A model generated the notes under the pieces. That model had not been told where the DNA came from and did no database searches. It saw nothing but the letters and a program-made list of their open reading frames with translations. Positions 53,669 to 62,487 of a stretch of 64,000 bases of DNA are shown here, one piece after another. Position 1 is the stretch's first letter. The number at the start of each line of letters is the position of its first letter. A program made the position numbers and the translations under genes. Source of the stretch: an uncultured Roseateles sp. GTDB taxonomy: Bacteria; Pseudomonadota; Gammaproteobacteria; Burkholderiales; Burkholderiaceae_C. The stretch lies in contig NZ_CAMFJS010000011.1 in the NCBI RefSeq assembly GCF_945956965.1, forward strand, positions 62,001 through 126,000, read 5' to 3'.

Positions 53669-54158
53669 TGCCGTGCAGCGCGACCAGGGTGGCTACACCA
53701 TGGTGGCCCTGTTGGGTGCTTTGGTGTTGATGGGCATCTGGCTGACCCAGGTGGTGCAGGTTCATGCCACCGAGGTGCGGCGGGCCGATGAGCGCGAACT
53801 GCTTCGCGTGGGGCTGGCCTATCGCAATGCCCTGCGCCGCTATGCCGAGGCTCAGCCCGCTGGCGCGCCCCGAGCGCCGGCCCGGCTGTCTGACCTGCTG
53901 CAAGACCCGGGCGCCCCCATGCCGCGCCGCTTCCTGCGCAAGCTTTATGCCGACCCGGTGGCCCGCAGCCCCAATTGGGGGCTGATTTACAACCCACAGG
54001 GGCGCATCATCGGTGTATTCAGCCAGGCGCCTGGTGAGCCGCTCAAACAAGACGGCTTTGACAATGACTTCGCCGGCTTCTCCGGCCAGCGCAGCTACCA
54101 GGGCTGGCGCTTTGTTTACAACCCGGACACCGGCCTGGGCCGCGGCGGCGCCCGATAG
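53643..54158 (+). CDS. Pseudopilin-like protein lacking Glu5 (possible tip or minor subunit)
   Basis: A 171-residue protein with the prepilin plan (QRDQGG then YTMVALLGALVLMGIWLTQVV) but no Glu near mature position 5; it has Ala there. In T2SS the tip pseudopilin GspK is the one that lacks Glu5. The rest (DERELLRVGLAYRNALRRYAEAQP, then NWGLIYNPQGRIIGVFSQ, ending NPDTGLG) is like uncharacterised T2SS-associated proteins and shorter than GspK (about 320). It overlaps the previous gene by 26 bases; ATG 53643 follows AAAGG. Confidence 0.72.
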   Translation: MARLTAAGSAVQRDQGGYTMVALLGALVLMGIWLTQVVQVHATEVRRADERELLRVGLAYRNALRRYAEAQPAGAPRAPARLSDLLQDPGAPMPRRFLRKLYADPVARSPNWGLIYNPQGRIIGVFSQAPGEPLKQDGFDNDFAGFSGQRSYQGWRFVYNPDTGLGRGGAR

Positions 54159-54192
54159 CCGGCCCGGTGCCGGCACAACAAGGAACATTCCC

Positions 54193-55041
54193 ATGGAGTT
54201 CAATCAGGACTGGCGTGATTGGGTGCTGGACAACCTCGCACGCGGCTGCACGCAGGCCTCCATGCTCGAGGTCATGCAAGCCCAGGGCTTTGGCGCGGCC
54301 GAGGCCCGCGCGATTGTTTTGCTGTACGCCGAGCGGCGCAGCGAACTGGCCTTGGCTCCCACTGCAGTTGCCGCTGCCGCCAATTACCAGCCGACACCGC
54401 TGCCCACCCACAGTTGGCTGGACGGCGGGGATCGACAGATCCGCGTCGCCTGCCGCAGCGAACGGCCGCAGGTGCTGGTGCTCGACGGCGTGCTCAGCAA
54501 TGAGGAGTGTGATGAGGTGGTACGCCGTGCCGGCGACAAGCTGCGCCGATCCACCATTGTTGACCCTCAGACCGGGCGCGAAGAGGTGATCGCCGCGCGC
54601 AGCAGCGAGGGCACGTATTTCAATCTTTGCGAAGATGAGTTCATCACCCGGCTGGACCAACGCATCGCCCGTCTGATGGGGCACCCGCTGGCCCATGGCG
54701 AAGGTCTGCAAATCCTGCGTTATGGCGTCGGTGGTGAATACCGCCCCCACCACGACTACTTCCCGCCAGAGGACCCGGGCAGCGCCCCTCATTTGGCGCA
54801 GGGCGGCCAGCGCGTGGCCACCCTGGTCGTCTATCTCAACGACGTGCCTGCCGGCGGCGCTACCGCCTTTCCCGATGCCGGCTTGCATGTGCTGCCGCGC
54901 AAAGGCAGCGCGGTGATGTTCCGGTACGTGGATGCCTTGGGGCGCCTCGACCCCTTGACCCTGCATGCCGGCGAGCCGGTGACCGAGGGCGAAAAGTGGA
55001 TCATGACCAAGTGGGTGCGCCAAGCGCCTTATGCCGCCTGA
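54193..55041 (+). CDS. Prolyl 4-hydroxylase-type 2-oxoglutarate/Fe(II) dioxygenase
   Basis: A 282-residue enzyme predicted to hydroxylate prolyl residues using 2-oxoglutarate, O2 and Fe(II). The P4Hc domain (residues about 95-280) shows the iron ligands H-x-D in EYRPHHDYFPPED and the distal His in LTLHAGEPVTEGEKW, with the 2-oxoglutarate Lys in EKWIMTKWV, plus LVVYLNDVPAGGATAFPDAG. The N-terminal 80 residues are a small helical segment. ATG has AAGGA 9 bases upstream, 34 bases after the last pseudopilin gene, so it belongs to the secretion operon. The product has no signal peptide, thus is cytosolic. Converges on a gene encoding a protein with long Pro-rich linkers. Confidence 0.88.
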   Translation: MEFNQDWRDWVLDNLARGCTQASMLEVMQAQGFGAAEARAIVLLYAERRSELALAPTAVAAAANYQPTPLPTHSWLDGGDRQIRVACRSERPQVLVLDGVLSNEECDEVVRRAGDKLRRSTIVDPQTGREEVIAARSSEGTYFNLCEDEFITRLDQRIARLMGHPLAHGEGLQILRYGVGGEYRPHHDYFPPEDPGSAPHLAQGGQRVATLVVYLNDVPAGGATAFPDAGLHVLPRKGSAVMFRYVDALGRLDPLTLHAGEPVTEGEKWIMTKWVRQAPYAA

Positions 55042-55079
55042 GCAAGCCGGCTGAGCAAGCCGGCTGAAAGAGCCGGGCA

Positions 55080-55163
55080 GGCGGTAGCCAAGTACCGCCG
55101 CCATCCTCCGAGAGGGTGCCGAGGCCGCTTGGGAGCGGCCCGGGCGGGCCCATCGGCCCGCCC
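55080..55163. terminator. Three consecutive GC hairpins between convergent operons
   Basis: GGCGGTA-N6-TACCGCC, GGCCGCT-TGGG-AGCGGCC and GGGCGGGCC-CATC-GGCCCGCCC are all perfect stems of 7, 7 and 9 base pairs in 84 bases. They lie between the hydroxylase stop and the stop of the converging secreted-protein gene. No T-tract, so they may act as roadblocks or mRNA end stabilisers. Upstream, GAGCAAGCCGGCT is directly repeated twice. Confidence 0.55.
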
Positions 55164-55170
55164 GCCAGGC

Positions 55171-58100
55171 TTACAACCCGTTGGTGGTGGTGGCGGTGAA
55201 GCGCGTGCCCAGGCGGGTTTCCAGCGTGGCGATCGCGGTCTCGAGCAGACCGAAGATCTGCGCCCGCTGTGCCGCCTGCGACAGGTCCAGCGTGGCATTG
55301 GCCGCCAGCGCGGCCTGGCTCAGCGCCGCCGCATAAGCCGCGTCCGCTTGTGCTGCCGGGATGTAGACGTACTTGCCGCTGCCATCCACATAGGCCAGGG
55401 TCTGGAAGACCTTGGAGAACACCTTGCCCAGATCGGTGAGACCGAAGGCCACATGGTTGGCCGGCGTCACCAGGGTGGTGGCGCTGTCGGTCGGGACCGG
55501 GTTGCCGTAGAGCTGATCCAGGTAGTAGCGCACCTGATAGGGGTACTGCTCATAGGTGTCGCGCGAGCCCCAGACGCGGCTGTACTGGTTGACCTGGCTG
55601 ACCGTCGCCGCGGTGGCGGTGGCGGCCAGCTTGCTGTATTCGCTCATCAGCTTGCCGTAGGAGCCCTGGTTGTAGGCCACGTTGAGTAGCACATCCAGGA
55701 AGTTGCCCGGCAGGGTCTTGAAGCGCTCCAGTGCGGTGTCGAAGTCCGGCTGCCACGGCGTGGTCCAACCGCTCGGACCCTTGCCGGTCTCGATCAGCGC
55801 GACCAGGTCGTTGTAGTGGAAGTAGGCGGTCAGCACCGGGCCGTAGTACTTGTTGTTGAACGAGGCCGGTGTGGCCATGTTCACCTGCAGGCCGGCATTG
55901 GCCATCGAGTAGCCGATGTTCTTCTGCAGCGCCACGTAGTTGATCAGCGAGTGCCCGGCCGGCACATAGCCGCCTGACACCATGTCGGCAGCGTAATTGT
56001 TGATCTGGTAGGGCCCGCCCTGGCCCACACCCATCACCGCTTGCTGGCTGGCCGCGGGGGCCAGCAGATCACTGCTGGGCAAGTACTCCTGGGTGGCGAT
56101 GTTCTCCTGCAGCAGCTGGGCAAAGATCGAACCGTAGAGGTAGTCCCTCTGGTACTGCATGCCCGGCAGGCGCTGGCGGATCAGGTGGCCGTACATCACT
56201 CCGGCGACCATATTGGACATGATCAGGTCGGTGTAGCGCTCGCTGCTGAGCACCAGCTGGTCCTGGGCCGCGCCGGCGCCCAGCCACAGGTGGAAGTTGA
56301 TGGTGCCGCTGCTCTGCAGGGCGCCGGGGGTCGGCGCTGGCGTGGGAGCAGGCGTCGGCGCAGGGGCGGGCGCCGGGGTCGGTGCAGGTGTGGGTGCCGG
56401 AGCCGGTGCGGGCGCAGGGGTCGGCGTCGGAGTCGGCGTAGGGGCCGGTGCTGGTGCTGGTGTGGGCGCTGGGACAGGCGCAGGCGTCGGCGCAGGGCTG
56501 CTGCTGATCAGCTTCCACGGGCCATAGGCGCCAGACATTGCCGGGTTGTCGCCCTGGGTCCACCACTTGCTCTCGTAGACCTTGCCATCGAAGCTGACCT
56601 GCAGGCCGGCTGTGGCATAGACCGCGGTGGCGCTCCAGGCAGTGGCGCCAGGTGCTGGGGCGGGTGTCGGAGCCGGGGTCGGCGCGGGCACGGGAGCCGG
56701 TGCCGGTGCCGGGCTTGGCGTGGGCGTGGGCGTGGGCGTCGGCGTCGGCGTCGGTGCGCTGCAGCTGCCCCCGCTCGTCCACAGCGTCGGCGAGCTGTTG
56801 GGGAACCAGTTCGAGCCGGCATAGCTGATGAAGTTCTGCAGCGCGGTATAGACCGCACCCTGATAGCTCACCGCGTCACCCACCTTGTAGCTGTTGTCGC
56901 TCTGCTGCCAGGCGGGGCAGCTGCCGCTGGGTGCGGGCACCGGGGCGGGTGTGGGGGTCGGCGCGGGCGCCGGCGTGGGCGCAGGGGCAGGGGCTGGCGA
57001 GGGTGAAGGTGTGGGCGTCGGTGTTGGTGTTGGGATCGGCGTACTGCTGCCCATGCCATTGGCCAGGCCCAGGGCCTGGATGCGCGAGAACAGGTGGCCC
57101 TGGTCGTCCAGCGCGCTGGACAGGCCGGCCACCGAGGTGGTCGAGCCGCCGCCCCACAGGATCGAGAAGACGTTGGCGGCCTGGGCCTGGCTCAGGTGGC
57201 CGCTGTTCCAGCAGCCGGGCTGGGTCGGCGGGCAGCGCAGATAGTCGCCCACGGTGGCGGCGCTGCTCTGGTAGGTCGGGTTGGTGGCGGCGGCCGGCAT
57301 GGCCACGCTGGTGATGTAGGGCGCCACATTGGACAGGTCGTCCCTCAGCGCCGGGTTGCCCAGGAAGTAGTCGGCCTCGGTCGAGCCGTGGTTGCCGCGG
57401 TTGTCGACATCGCCACTGGCCAGTTGCAGGTGGCCGCCGGGGATCTGCCACAGCATCACCGGCAGGTTGTCGAAGGCGGCCGAGACGCCCTTGACGTACT
57501 GCAGCATCACGTCCAGGTCGGCGCTGCTGTAGAGATAGCCGTTGGCCACGCCGGCGCCGCCCAGGCTGGCGTCGAAGACGTCACGCTCCCATTTGTCGAA
57601 GGCGACGAAGTGCGGGTTGTAGGCCGCGTTGGCATTGCCCATCACATTGAGCTGGCGCAGGAGGGCCACCGTCTTGTCGATGTGCGGCTGCAGCACGCTG
57701 GCGTCCTTGTTGGCCGCCTTGTGGACCCAGCCGTGGCCGGTCTCGTCGCCAGCCCAGACATTGACCTGCCAACCGAAGGGCACGCTGGGCGCGAACTGCC
57801 GGCTCATCCAGTTGATGGCGCGGATGTAGTCCTTGATCGTGGTGCCGCTGTCCAGGAACTCGGCCGGGATCAGCTTGCGATCCAACTGCAGGTAGTCGAA
57901 GGCCTGGCCCAGGGCGGCGGCCACCGGCACCGCGGTGTCCAGCGAGACCGGGCAGTAGTACTGCTGGCACTGCTTGTGCAGCTCGCCCAGGAAGTCTGGG
58001 CTCAGCAGCAGGGTGGCCGGCACCGGGTGGCGGGCGTCCTTGTAGCCTTCGAGCTGACGGGCGATGCTGATGAAGTTGATGATGTGCTTTTGCAGCAGGA

Positions 58101-58500
58101 AGTCCGGCCCGTCGTTGCGCAGGTCGGCCAGCAGCGGATCGGTGCCGCCGCTGCCGTTGATGTTGTAGAACACCACGGTCAGCATCTGGGTGCTGCCGGT
58201 GTTGGCCTCCATGGCCCGCATCTGCTGCACGATCTGGTCGATCTTGCTGTCGCGGGTGATGATGCGGCCCGGGTCGCCGTCACCGCCGATGCCGGCATAG
58301 GTGAACACCGAATCCACCGGCCGCTGCTGCAACAGGGGCAGTTCGGTGCCGCCGTTGATCACGCCGCCCTGGGCCACCTTGCCGGTGGGCCAGCCGGGCA
58401 CGGCAGGGCTAGCCGCCATGGCGTTGGCGGCGAGGGCCGCGGTCAATGCAGCGGCAAGCGCAGAGGCGGTGAAACGGGAGGGTAGACGGGGGAGGTGCAT
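55171..58500 (-). CDS. Very large secreted chitin-binding protein with two unassigned, probably catalytic domains
   Basis: A 1109-residue exported protein. Signal peptide to about residue 29 ([30 protein letters not shown]). Domain A (about 35-485) has a TIM-barrel-like strand pattern ([63 protein letters not shown]) and is neither GH18 nor GH19. Two CBM5/12-like modules (about 528-580, 619-668, with the ESKWWTQGD signature in the second) sit between Pro-Thr/Pro-Ala linkers. Domain C (about 730-1109) has a lysozyme-like look ([12 protein letters not shown], then [14 protein letters not shown]). Start set at ATG 58500; ATG 58524 is possible. Probably a T2SS substrate. Confidence 0.78.
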   Translation of the reverse strand: MHLPRLPSRFTASALAAALTAALAANAMAASPAVPGWPTGKVAQGGVINGGTELPLLQQRPVDSVFTYAGIGGDGDPGRIITRDSKIDQIVQQMRAMEANTGSTQMLTVVFYNINGSGGTDPLLADLRNDGPDFLLQKHIINFISIARQLEGYKDARHPVPATLLLSPDFLGELHKQCQQYYCPVSLDTAVPVAAALGQAFDYLQLDRKLIPAEFLDSGTTIKDYIRAINWMSRQFAPSVPFGWQVNVWAGDETGHGWVHKAANKDASVLQPHIDKTVALLRQLNVMGNANAAYNPHFVAFDKWERDVFDASLGGAGVANGYLYSSADLDVMLQYVKGVSAAFDNLPVMLWQIPGGHLQLASGDVDNRGNHGSTEADYFLGNPALRDDLSNVAPYITSVAMPAAATNPTYQSSAATVGDYLRCPPTQPGCWNSGHLSQAQAANVFSILWGGGSTTSVAGLSSALDDQGHLFSRIQALGLANGMGSSTPIPTPTPTPTPSPSPAPAPAPTPAPAPTPTPAPVPAPSGSCPAWQQSDNSYKVGDAVSYQGAVYTALQNFISYAGSNWFPNSSPTLWTSGGSCSAPTPTPTPTPTPTPSPAPAPAPVPAPTPAPTPAPAPGATAWSATAVYATAGLQVSFDGKVYESKWWTQGDNPAMSGAYGPWKLISSSPAPTPAPVPAPTPAPAPAPTPTPTPTPAPAPAPAPTPAPTPAPAPAPTPAPTPAPTPGALQSSGTINFHLWLGAGAAQDQLVLSSERYTDLIMSNMVAGVMYGHLIRQRLPGMQYQRDYLYGSIFAQLLQENIATQEYLPSSDLLAPAASQQAVMGVGQGGPYQINNYAADMVSGGYVPAGHSLINYVALQKNIGYSMANAGLQVNMATPASFNNKYYGPVLTAYFHYNDLVALIETGKGPSGWTTPWQPDFDTALERFKTLPGNFLDVLLNVAYNQGSYGKLMSEYSKLAATATAATVSQVNQYSRVWGSRDTYEQYPYQVRYYLDQLYGNPVPTDSATTLVTPANHVAFGLTDLGKVFSKVFQTLAYVDGSGKYVYIPAAQADAAYAAALSQAALAANATLDLSQAAQRAQIFGLLETAIATLETRLGTRFTATTTNGL
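56318..57040 (-). repeat. Region of (Pro-Thr/Ala)n linker-coding hexamer repeats in the 1109-residue protein gene
   Basis: Three blocks of short tandem repeats (6-base units such as GGCGTG/GGCGTC on the plus strand, near 56330-56490, 56665-56760 and 56945-57040) encode the Pro-rich linkers. Units are multiples of six bases, so slippage would change linker length without breaking the frame. The antisense strand gives artificial Gly/Val/Ala ORFs here. Confidence 0.8.
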
Positions 58501-58636
58501 GGCGGTGAGGCACGTGAGGTGCATGGCGGGCTGGCGCCCACGGAGACTGCGCAGGATGCGCGCCGTGGGCTGGCTGGTGGCCCTCGCGCCGCAGGTGGGC
58601 GAAGGCACAGTAAACAAAGGTGCCCGGCGTACCGGG

Positions 58637-58668
58637 CAAAAAAAGGCGGCGCCCTGAAGCGCCGCCTT
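58637..58668 (-). terminator. Rho-independent terminator of the dual-GH18 chitinase gene
   Basis: Minus strand GGCGGCGC-TTCAGG-GCGCCGCC followed by seven T residues, directly past the chitinase stop at 58678. It separates the chitinase transcript from the downstream secreted-protein gene on the same strand, which must then have its own promoter in about 58505-58635. Confidence 0.92.
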
Positions 58669-58677
58669 GGGTCACGC

Positions 58678-61600
58678 TTAGTTGCGGACCTTGCTCATCG
58701 CACCCGTCAGGGTGCCGGCGCTGTCATCGCCATCGATGGACCAGGACATCAGACCACCCAGACCATTGGCCTTCACGTAGTCGACCTTGGTGCCGATGAC
58801 GGTGGCGTCGTCATAGCTCCACCATTGCATATCAGGCGTGTACAGGTACAGCTGCTTGGTCACCGGATGGATCTTGCGAACACCGGCCAAGTTCTTCAGC
58901 ACCTTGTAGTCGTTGAAGCCGGCTTCCCAGGTGCCGGGCGCAGCGCCGCCTGCGGCAGACTGGTACAGGCCGTCACCGCCAGCACCGGCCGGTACATTCT
59001 TCCAACCGCGGCCATAGAAAGGCACGCCCATCACCAGCTTGTTGGCCGGTGCGCCTGCAGCGATCAGGGTCTTGACGCCCGCGTCCACGGTGTAGGTCGC
59101 CAGGTTGCCGCCGGCCTTGATGTTGGGGCTGGCCGGGTCGGCATACAGGTTGGACTGGAAGTCGGTGACGCCGTTCTCCCAGGTGCCGTGGAAGTCATAG
59201 GCCATCAGATTGAGCCAGTCCAGGTACTGGATGTACTTGGCGGGTTCGGTCTGCTCGATCTTGTCCTTGCCGATCACGATCGCGGCGCTCAGCGGATAGG
59301 CCTTGCCGGTGGTGGCCTTCAGGGCATCCAGCTGGCGACGGAACTCAGCCAGCAGCAAGGTGAAGTTCTGCTTGTCGGCTGGTGACACGGTGTTGTAAGG
59401 CTGCGCGCCACCGCCCGGGAATTCCCAGTCGATGTCGATGCCGTCGAACACGCCCGCAGCAGCGCCCGCGCCGCCGCGGCCGTCGATCACCGGCAGGTTG
59501 CCCTTGACGTAGACGTCGATGCAGCTCGACACCAGCTGCTTGCGCAGCGCGTCGGTCTGGCTGGCCGCCGAGAACCACTTGGACCAGGTCCAGCCGCCCA
59601 GCGAGATCATCACCTTCAGGTTGGGGAACTTGGCCTTCAGGGCTTTGAGCTCACGGAAGTTACCGGCCAGCTGGTCGTCCCATTTGATGGTGTCGGCGGG
59701 GTCAACGCGGCGGCTGGAGGTACGACCGAAGTCGGCCCAGGCGTCGCCGCCGGTGCCGGCGTCAACAGCGGTCGGGTTGGTCGCACCCGGCTCGGCCTTG
59801 TTGACGATGCCGCACTCGTAACCGCCATTCTTCTGGTACAGATTGCCAAAGGCGTAGTTGACGAAGGTCAGCTTGGCGGCCGAGCCATTGCTCACCATAT
59901 CCGCGACCTGGAAGTCACGGCCATAAACGCCCCACTGGGTGAAATAGGTGCCGACCTGCTTGCCGCTGGCGCCTGCTGGAGCAGGCGCCGGGACAGGCGC
60001 AGGCGCGGGAGCTGGCACCGGCGCTGGTGTGGGCGCTGGTACAGGCGCGGGCGCCGGGGTAGGTGCAGGCACTGGGGCCGGAGCCGGTGCAGGCGCAGGG
60101 GCCGGGGCCGGGGTCGGGGTCGGGGTCGGCGCAGGCGTTGGTGCGGGCGTCGGAGTTGGAGTTGGAGTAGGCGTTGGCGTAGGCGTAGGCGTAGGCGTTA
60201 CGGCACCACCGCTCACCAATTGCCATGCGCCATAGCTGCCAGAGGCCGAGGGCACTTCACCTTGGGTCCACCACTTGTTGGCGTAGACCTTGCCGCCGTA
60301 GCTGACCTGGATGCCAGGCGCTGCGTACACGGCTGTGGCGCTCCAGGCTTGCACACCGGTAACCGGCGCGGGCGCGGGCGCTGGGGCAGGCACGGGGGCG
60401 GGCACCGGAGCGGGTGCAGGCACAGGAGCCGGGGCCGGCACGGGTGCAGGGGCCGGAGCTGGTGCTGGCGTAGGCGTAGGCGTAGGCGTAGGCGTGGGCG
60501 TGGGCGTGGGCGTGGGCGTGGGCGTGGGCACATTGCCGGCACAGGCGCCGCCTTGCTTCCACAACGACGGCGTGCTGTTCGGGTACCAGTTCGCTCCTGC
60601 GTAGCTGACAAAGTTCTGGACGGCGGTATAGACCTCGCCCTGGAAGCTCACGACATCGCCGACTCGGTAGGCATTGCCGACCTGTTGCCAGATCGCGCAA
60701 CTGCCGCTCGGCGCCGGAACTGGGGCCGGCACGGGCGCTGGGGCAGGCACGGGGGGCGGCACCGGCACGGGCACCGGAGTGGGCGTCGGGGTCGGTACGG
60801 GCGTCGGAGCCGGTGTAGGCGCCGGTGTCGGGGGGCTTACCGAGCCGCCGGTCTGGGCCGAAGCGAGGGCGGCATGGAACTCAAGATTCTTGGTGTTGAC
60901 CTGGCTGTAAATACCGAGGTCACCCTTGCCGACTTGGTCGCGCTGCAGCGCCCAATACGACAGCAGGCCGACGCCATTTTGGCGGGCGAAATTGGCCAGG
61001 GTTTGCGCATGCGCGGGTGTGAACACCTCGGCGGCCACATCATTGACGCCAATCATCGGCGTGATGCCGATCAGGTCCCACAGCTGGGCTTCGGTGAAGC
61101 CAGGGAACAGCGGGCGCAACTGCTCACGGGTACGGATGCCGGCATCGATGGCCAACTGACCCAGGTCGGTACGGCCATTGGTGTAGTACTGGCCATAGTC
61201 CATGGCCATGATGTTGACACGGCTCACTTTGACGCCCGCAGCAACGGCCGACTGCACGACCGCCAGCGAGTCCGCCGACAGGCCGCCCGGCTCGGTACCC
61301 CAGCTGTAGGTGACCGGAGGGGCCACAGCCAGCGTGAACGAAACCTTGAGGTCGGCATACTTGGCTTGCAAGATCTTGAGAGCCGCCGAGCGGGTGTTGT
61401 TGGCCGTTTTGTTGCCGACAGCGCCGCCTTCCACGTCAAAGTCCAGGGTCTTGATCCCCGAGCTGAGGATCAGCTGGTCAATCTGAGCCACCATCTGATC
61501 GACCGTGCAAGCTGCCTCCAGATAGGTCCCGTTCGCGCCGCCAAATGAAATGATCAAGTTGCCGCCGGCTTGGCGGTAGGCAGCGATGTCATTTTTCATC

Positions 61601-61863
61601 GCTCCGGTGATGGCGTTGCTGCTGCCGTCCGTGGTGGCGACGCAGCCGTTGCCAGCAATCACAAAAGCCAGGGTGGCACTGTTCACGCCTTGGGCCTTGG
61701 CGGCCGTCAAGGTGTTGACTTGGTATGCCGCATTGCCAAAGCCCCAGGTGTAGAAGTAGGGCGCGACCTCGACGGCCTTGGCACTGGTGGCAGCAAGTAC
61801 GGACGCGGTCAAAGCGGACAGGACGAGAGGGGTCCGTCGACGGTGGCGAGACTGTTGATTCAT
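58678..61863 (-). CDS. Secreted chitinase with two GH18 domains and two CBM5/12-like modules
   Basis: A 1061-residue exported chitinase. Signal peptide to about residue 30 ([18 protein letters not shown]). First GH18 domain about 32-335, with the catalytic box [11 protein letters not shown] (D-x-D-x-E) and [12 protein letters not shown]5/12-like module about 388-441, a (PT)n/(PA)n linker, a second module about 515-560 ([18 protein letters not shown]), another long linker, then a ChiA-like GH18 domain about 655-1061 with [24 protein letters not shown] and [11 protein letters not shown]. The two catalytic domains are of different GH18 subgroups, suggesting complementary (e.g. endo and exo) action on chitin. 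Start ATG 61863; the first ORF codon TTG is less likely. Confidence 0.93.
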   Translation of the reverse strand: MNQQSRHRRRTPLVLSALTASVLAATSAKAVEVAPYFYTWGFGNAAYQVNTLTAAKAQGVNSATLAFVIAGNGCVATTDGSSNAITGAMKNDIAAYRQAGGNLIISFGGANGTYLEAACTVDQMVAQIDQLILSSGIKTLDFDVEGGAVGNKTANNTRSAALKILQAKYADLKVSFTLAVAPPVTYSWGTEPGGLSADSLAVVQSAVAAGVKVSRVNIMAMDYGQYYTNGRTDLGQLAIDAGIRTREQLRPLFPGFTEAQLWDLIGITPMIGVNDVAAEVFTPAHAQTLANFARQNGVGLLSYWALQRDQVGKGDLGIYSQVNTKNLEFHAALASAQTGGSVSPPTPAPTPAPTPVPTPTPTPVPVPVPPPVPAPAPVPAPVPAPSGSCAIWQQVGNAYRVGDVVSFQGEVYTAVQNFVSYAGANWYPNSTPSLWKQGGACAGNVPTPTPTPTPTPTPTPTPTPTPAPAPAPAPVPAPAPVPAPAPVPAPVPAPAPAPAPVTGVQAWSATAVYAAPGIQVSYGGKVYANKWWTQGEVPSASGSYGAWQLVSGGAVTPTPTPTPTPTPTPTPTPAPTPAPTPTPTPAPAPAPAPAPAPVPAPTPAPAPVPAPTPAPVPAPAPAPVPAPAPAGASGKQVGTYFTQWGVYGRDFQVADMVSNGSAAKLTFVNYAFGNLYQKNGGYECGIVNKAEPGATNPTAVDAGTGGDAWADFGRTSSRRVDPADTIKWDDQLAGNFRELKALKAKFPNLKVMISLGGWTWSKWFSAASQTDALRKQLVSSCIDVYVKGNLPVIDGRGGAGAAAGVFDGIDIDWEFPGGGAQPYNTVSPADKQNFTLLLAEFRRQLDALKATTGKAYPLSAAIVIGKDKIEQTEPAKYIQYLDWLNLMAYDFHGTWENGVTDFQSNLYADPASPNIKAGGNLATYTVDAGVKTLIAAGAPANKLVMGVPFYGRGWKNVPAGAGGDGLYQSAAGGAAPGTWEAGFNDYKVLKNLAGVRKIHPVTKQLYLYTPDMQWWSYDDATVIGTKVDYVKANGLGGLMSWSIDGDDSAGTLTGAMSKVRN
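60467..60530 (-). repeat. Tandem 6-base repeat (10 copies) in a chitinase linker
   Basis: On the plus strand GGCGTA occurs four times then GGCGTG six times, coding on the minus strand for (Pro-Thr)10 in the linker before the second CBM. A nearly perfect microsatellite; a weaker one follows at about 60120-60200. Confidence 0.85.
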
Positions 61864-62487
61864 GTATGAACGCAATGGAAGAGAGGGTTCTCAGGGCGCC
61901 TTGGCCCCAAAGAGCTGCGTAAGTCAACCGGCCCGCCTCATTCGGACAGCCCGGCCGCGGCAATATATGAGAATTGGTACTATGGTGGTACTTGTTTTGT
62001 TACAAGGTGTGAAACATTCGCACCCCTAAGAACCGGCTTCATTACGCGCTCAGGTGAATGCGCTTGAAAGTCTAAGTTATTGTTTTAATAGTAGATTTTC
62101 AGCTTTGCGCGATTCAATGCATGGGAGGCATCGGCGATCTTGAGCTGATGATTTGCTCACAAATATGCAGACCACTTAGAACATGACGACAGCCATGCAA
62201 GTGCTCAGGCCCTGGCCAAGGTCAGCCCACGTCCAAGCTTTTGCCTTGCAGTGAGGCCTGCCAAGACGCTTGCACTGCATGAGTTCGGGGGCGCGAAGCC
62301 GCCGTTCACCAAGGTCTGCCTGAAGCCGATCACTGAATTCGGGCGAACTTCAGCGATGGGTCGATAGCGCGAGTTCGAAGCATCGCCCAACGCCGTCATT
62401 GGCGCTGTTGTCCGCTCCCTGCTTGCCCCCGGCCAGCTCGGCACCTAACATGCTCCGTCAACGGGAGGCGAATTGGAAGGGGTGGCC
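61864..62487. other. Regulatory region between the chitinase and the GAF/PAS sensor genes
   Basis: About 620 bases with lower GC and no supportable gene; ORFs of 65-124 residues here are chance or extensions. The chitinase promoter probably lies at 61950-62000: a minus-strand TATATT-like -10 (complement of 61961-61968) and no good -35, but two direct GGTACT repeats where the -35 should be. The part 62180-62480 is unremarkable and leads to the sensor gene. Confidence 0.45.
61976..61992. promoter_or_regulatory. Two GGTACT direct repeats, 11-base spacing, at the chitinase promoter
   Basis: GGTACT-ATGGT-GGTACT starts at 61976 and 61987, one helical turn apart, about 115-130 bases before the chitinase ATG and just upstream of a -10-like TATATT. 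That geometry suits an activator dimer or tandem activator in the -35 region. Confidence 0.4.

Noticed and set aside
60467-60530. CRISPR-like array of short repeats
   Set aside because: Uniform 6-base tandem units with no spacers, in frame within a chitinase linker.
57094-61548. Several plus-strand Gly/Val/Ala/Arg-rich ORFs (321-463 residues) opposite the chitin protein genes
   Set aside because: They are complements of Pro-rich linkers and catalytic domains; no ribosome site or signal.
62205-62444. 79-residue minus-strand ORF in the chitinase/sensor spacer
   Set aside because: No start signal, no domain and atypical composition; treated as chance.
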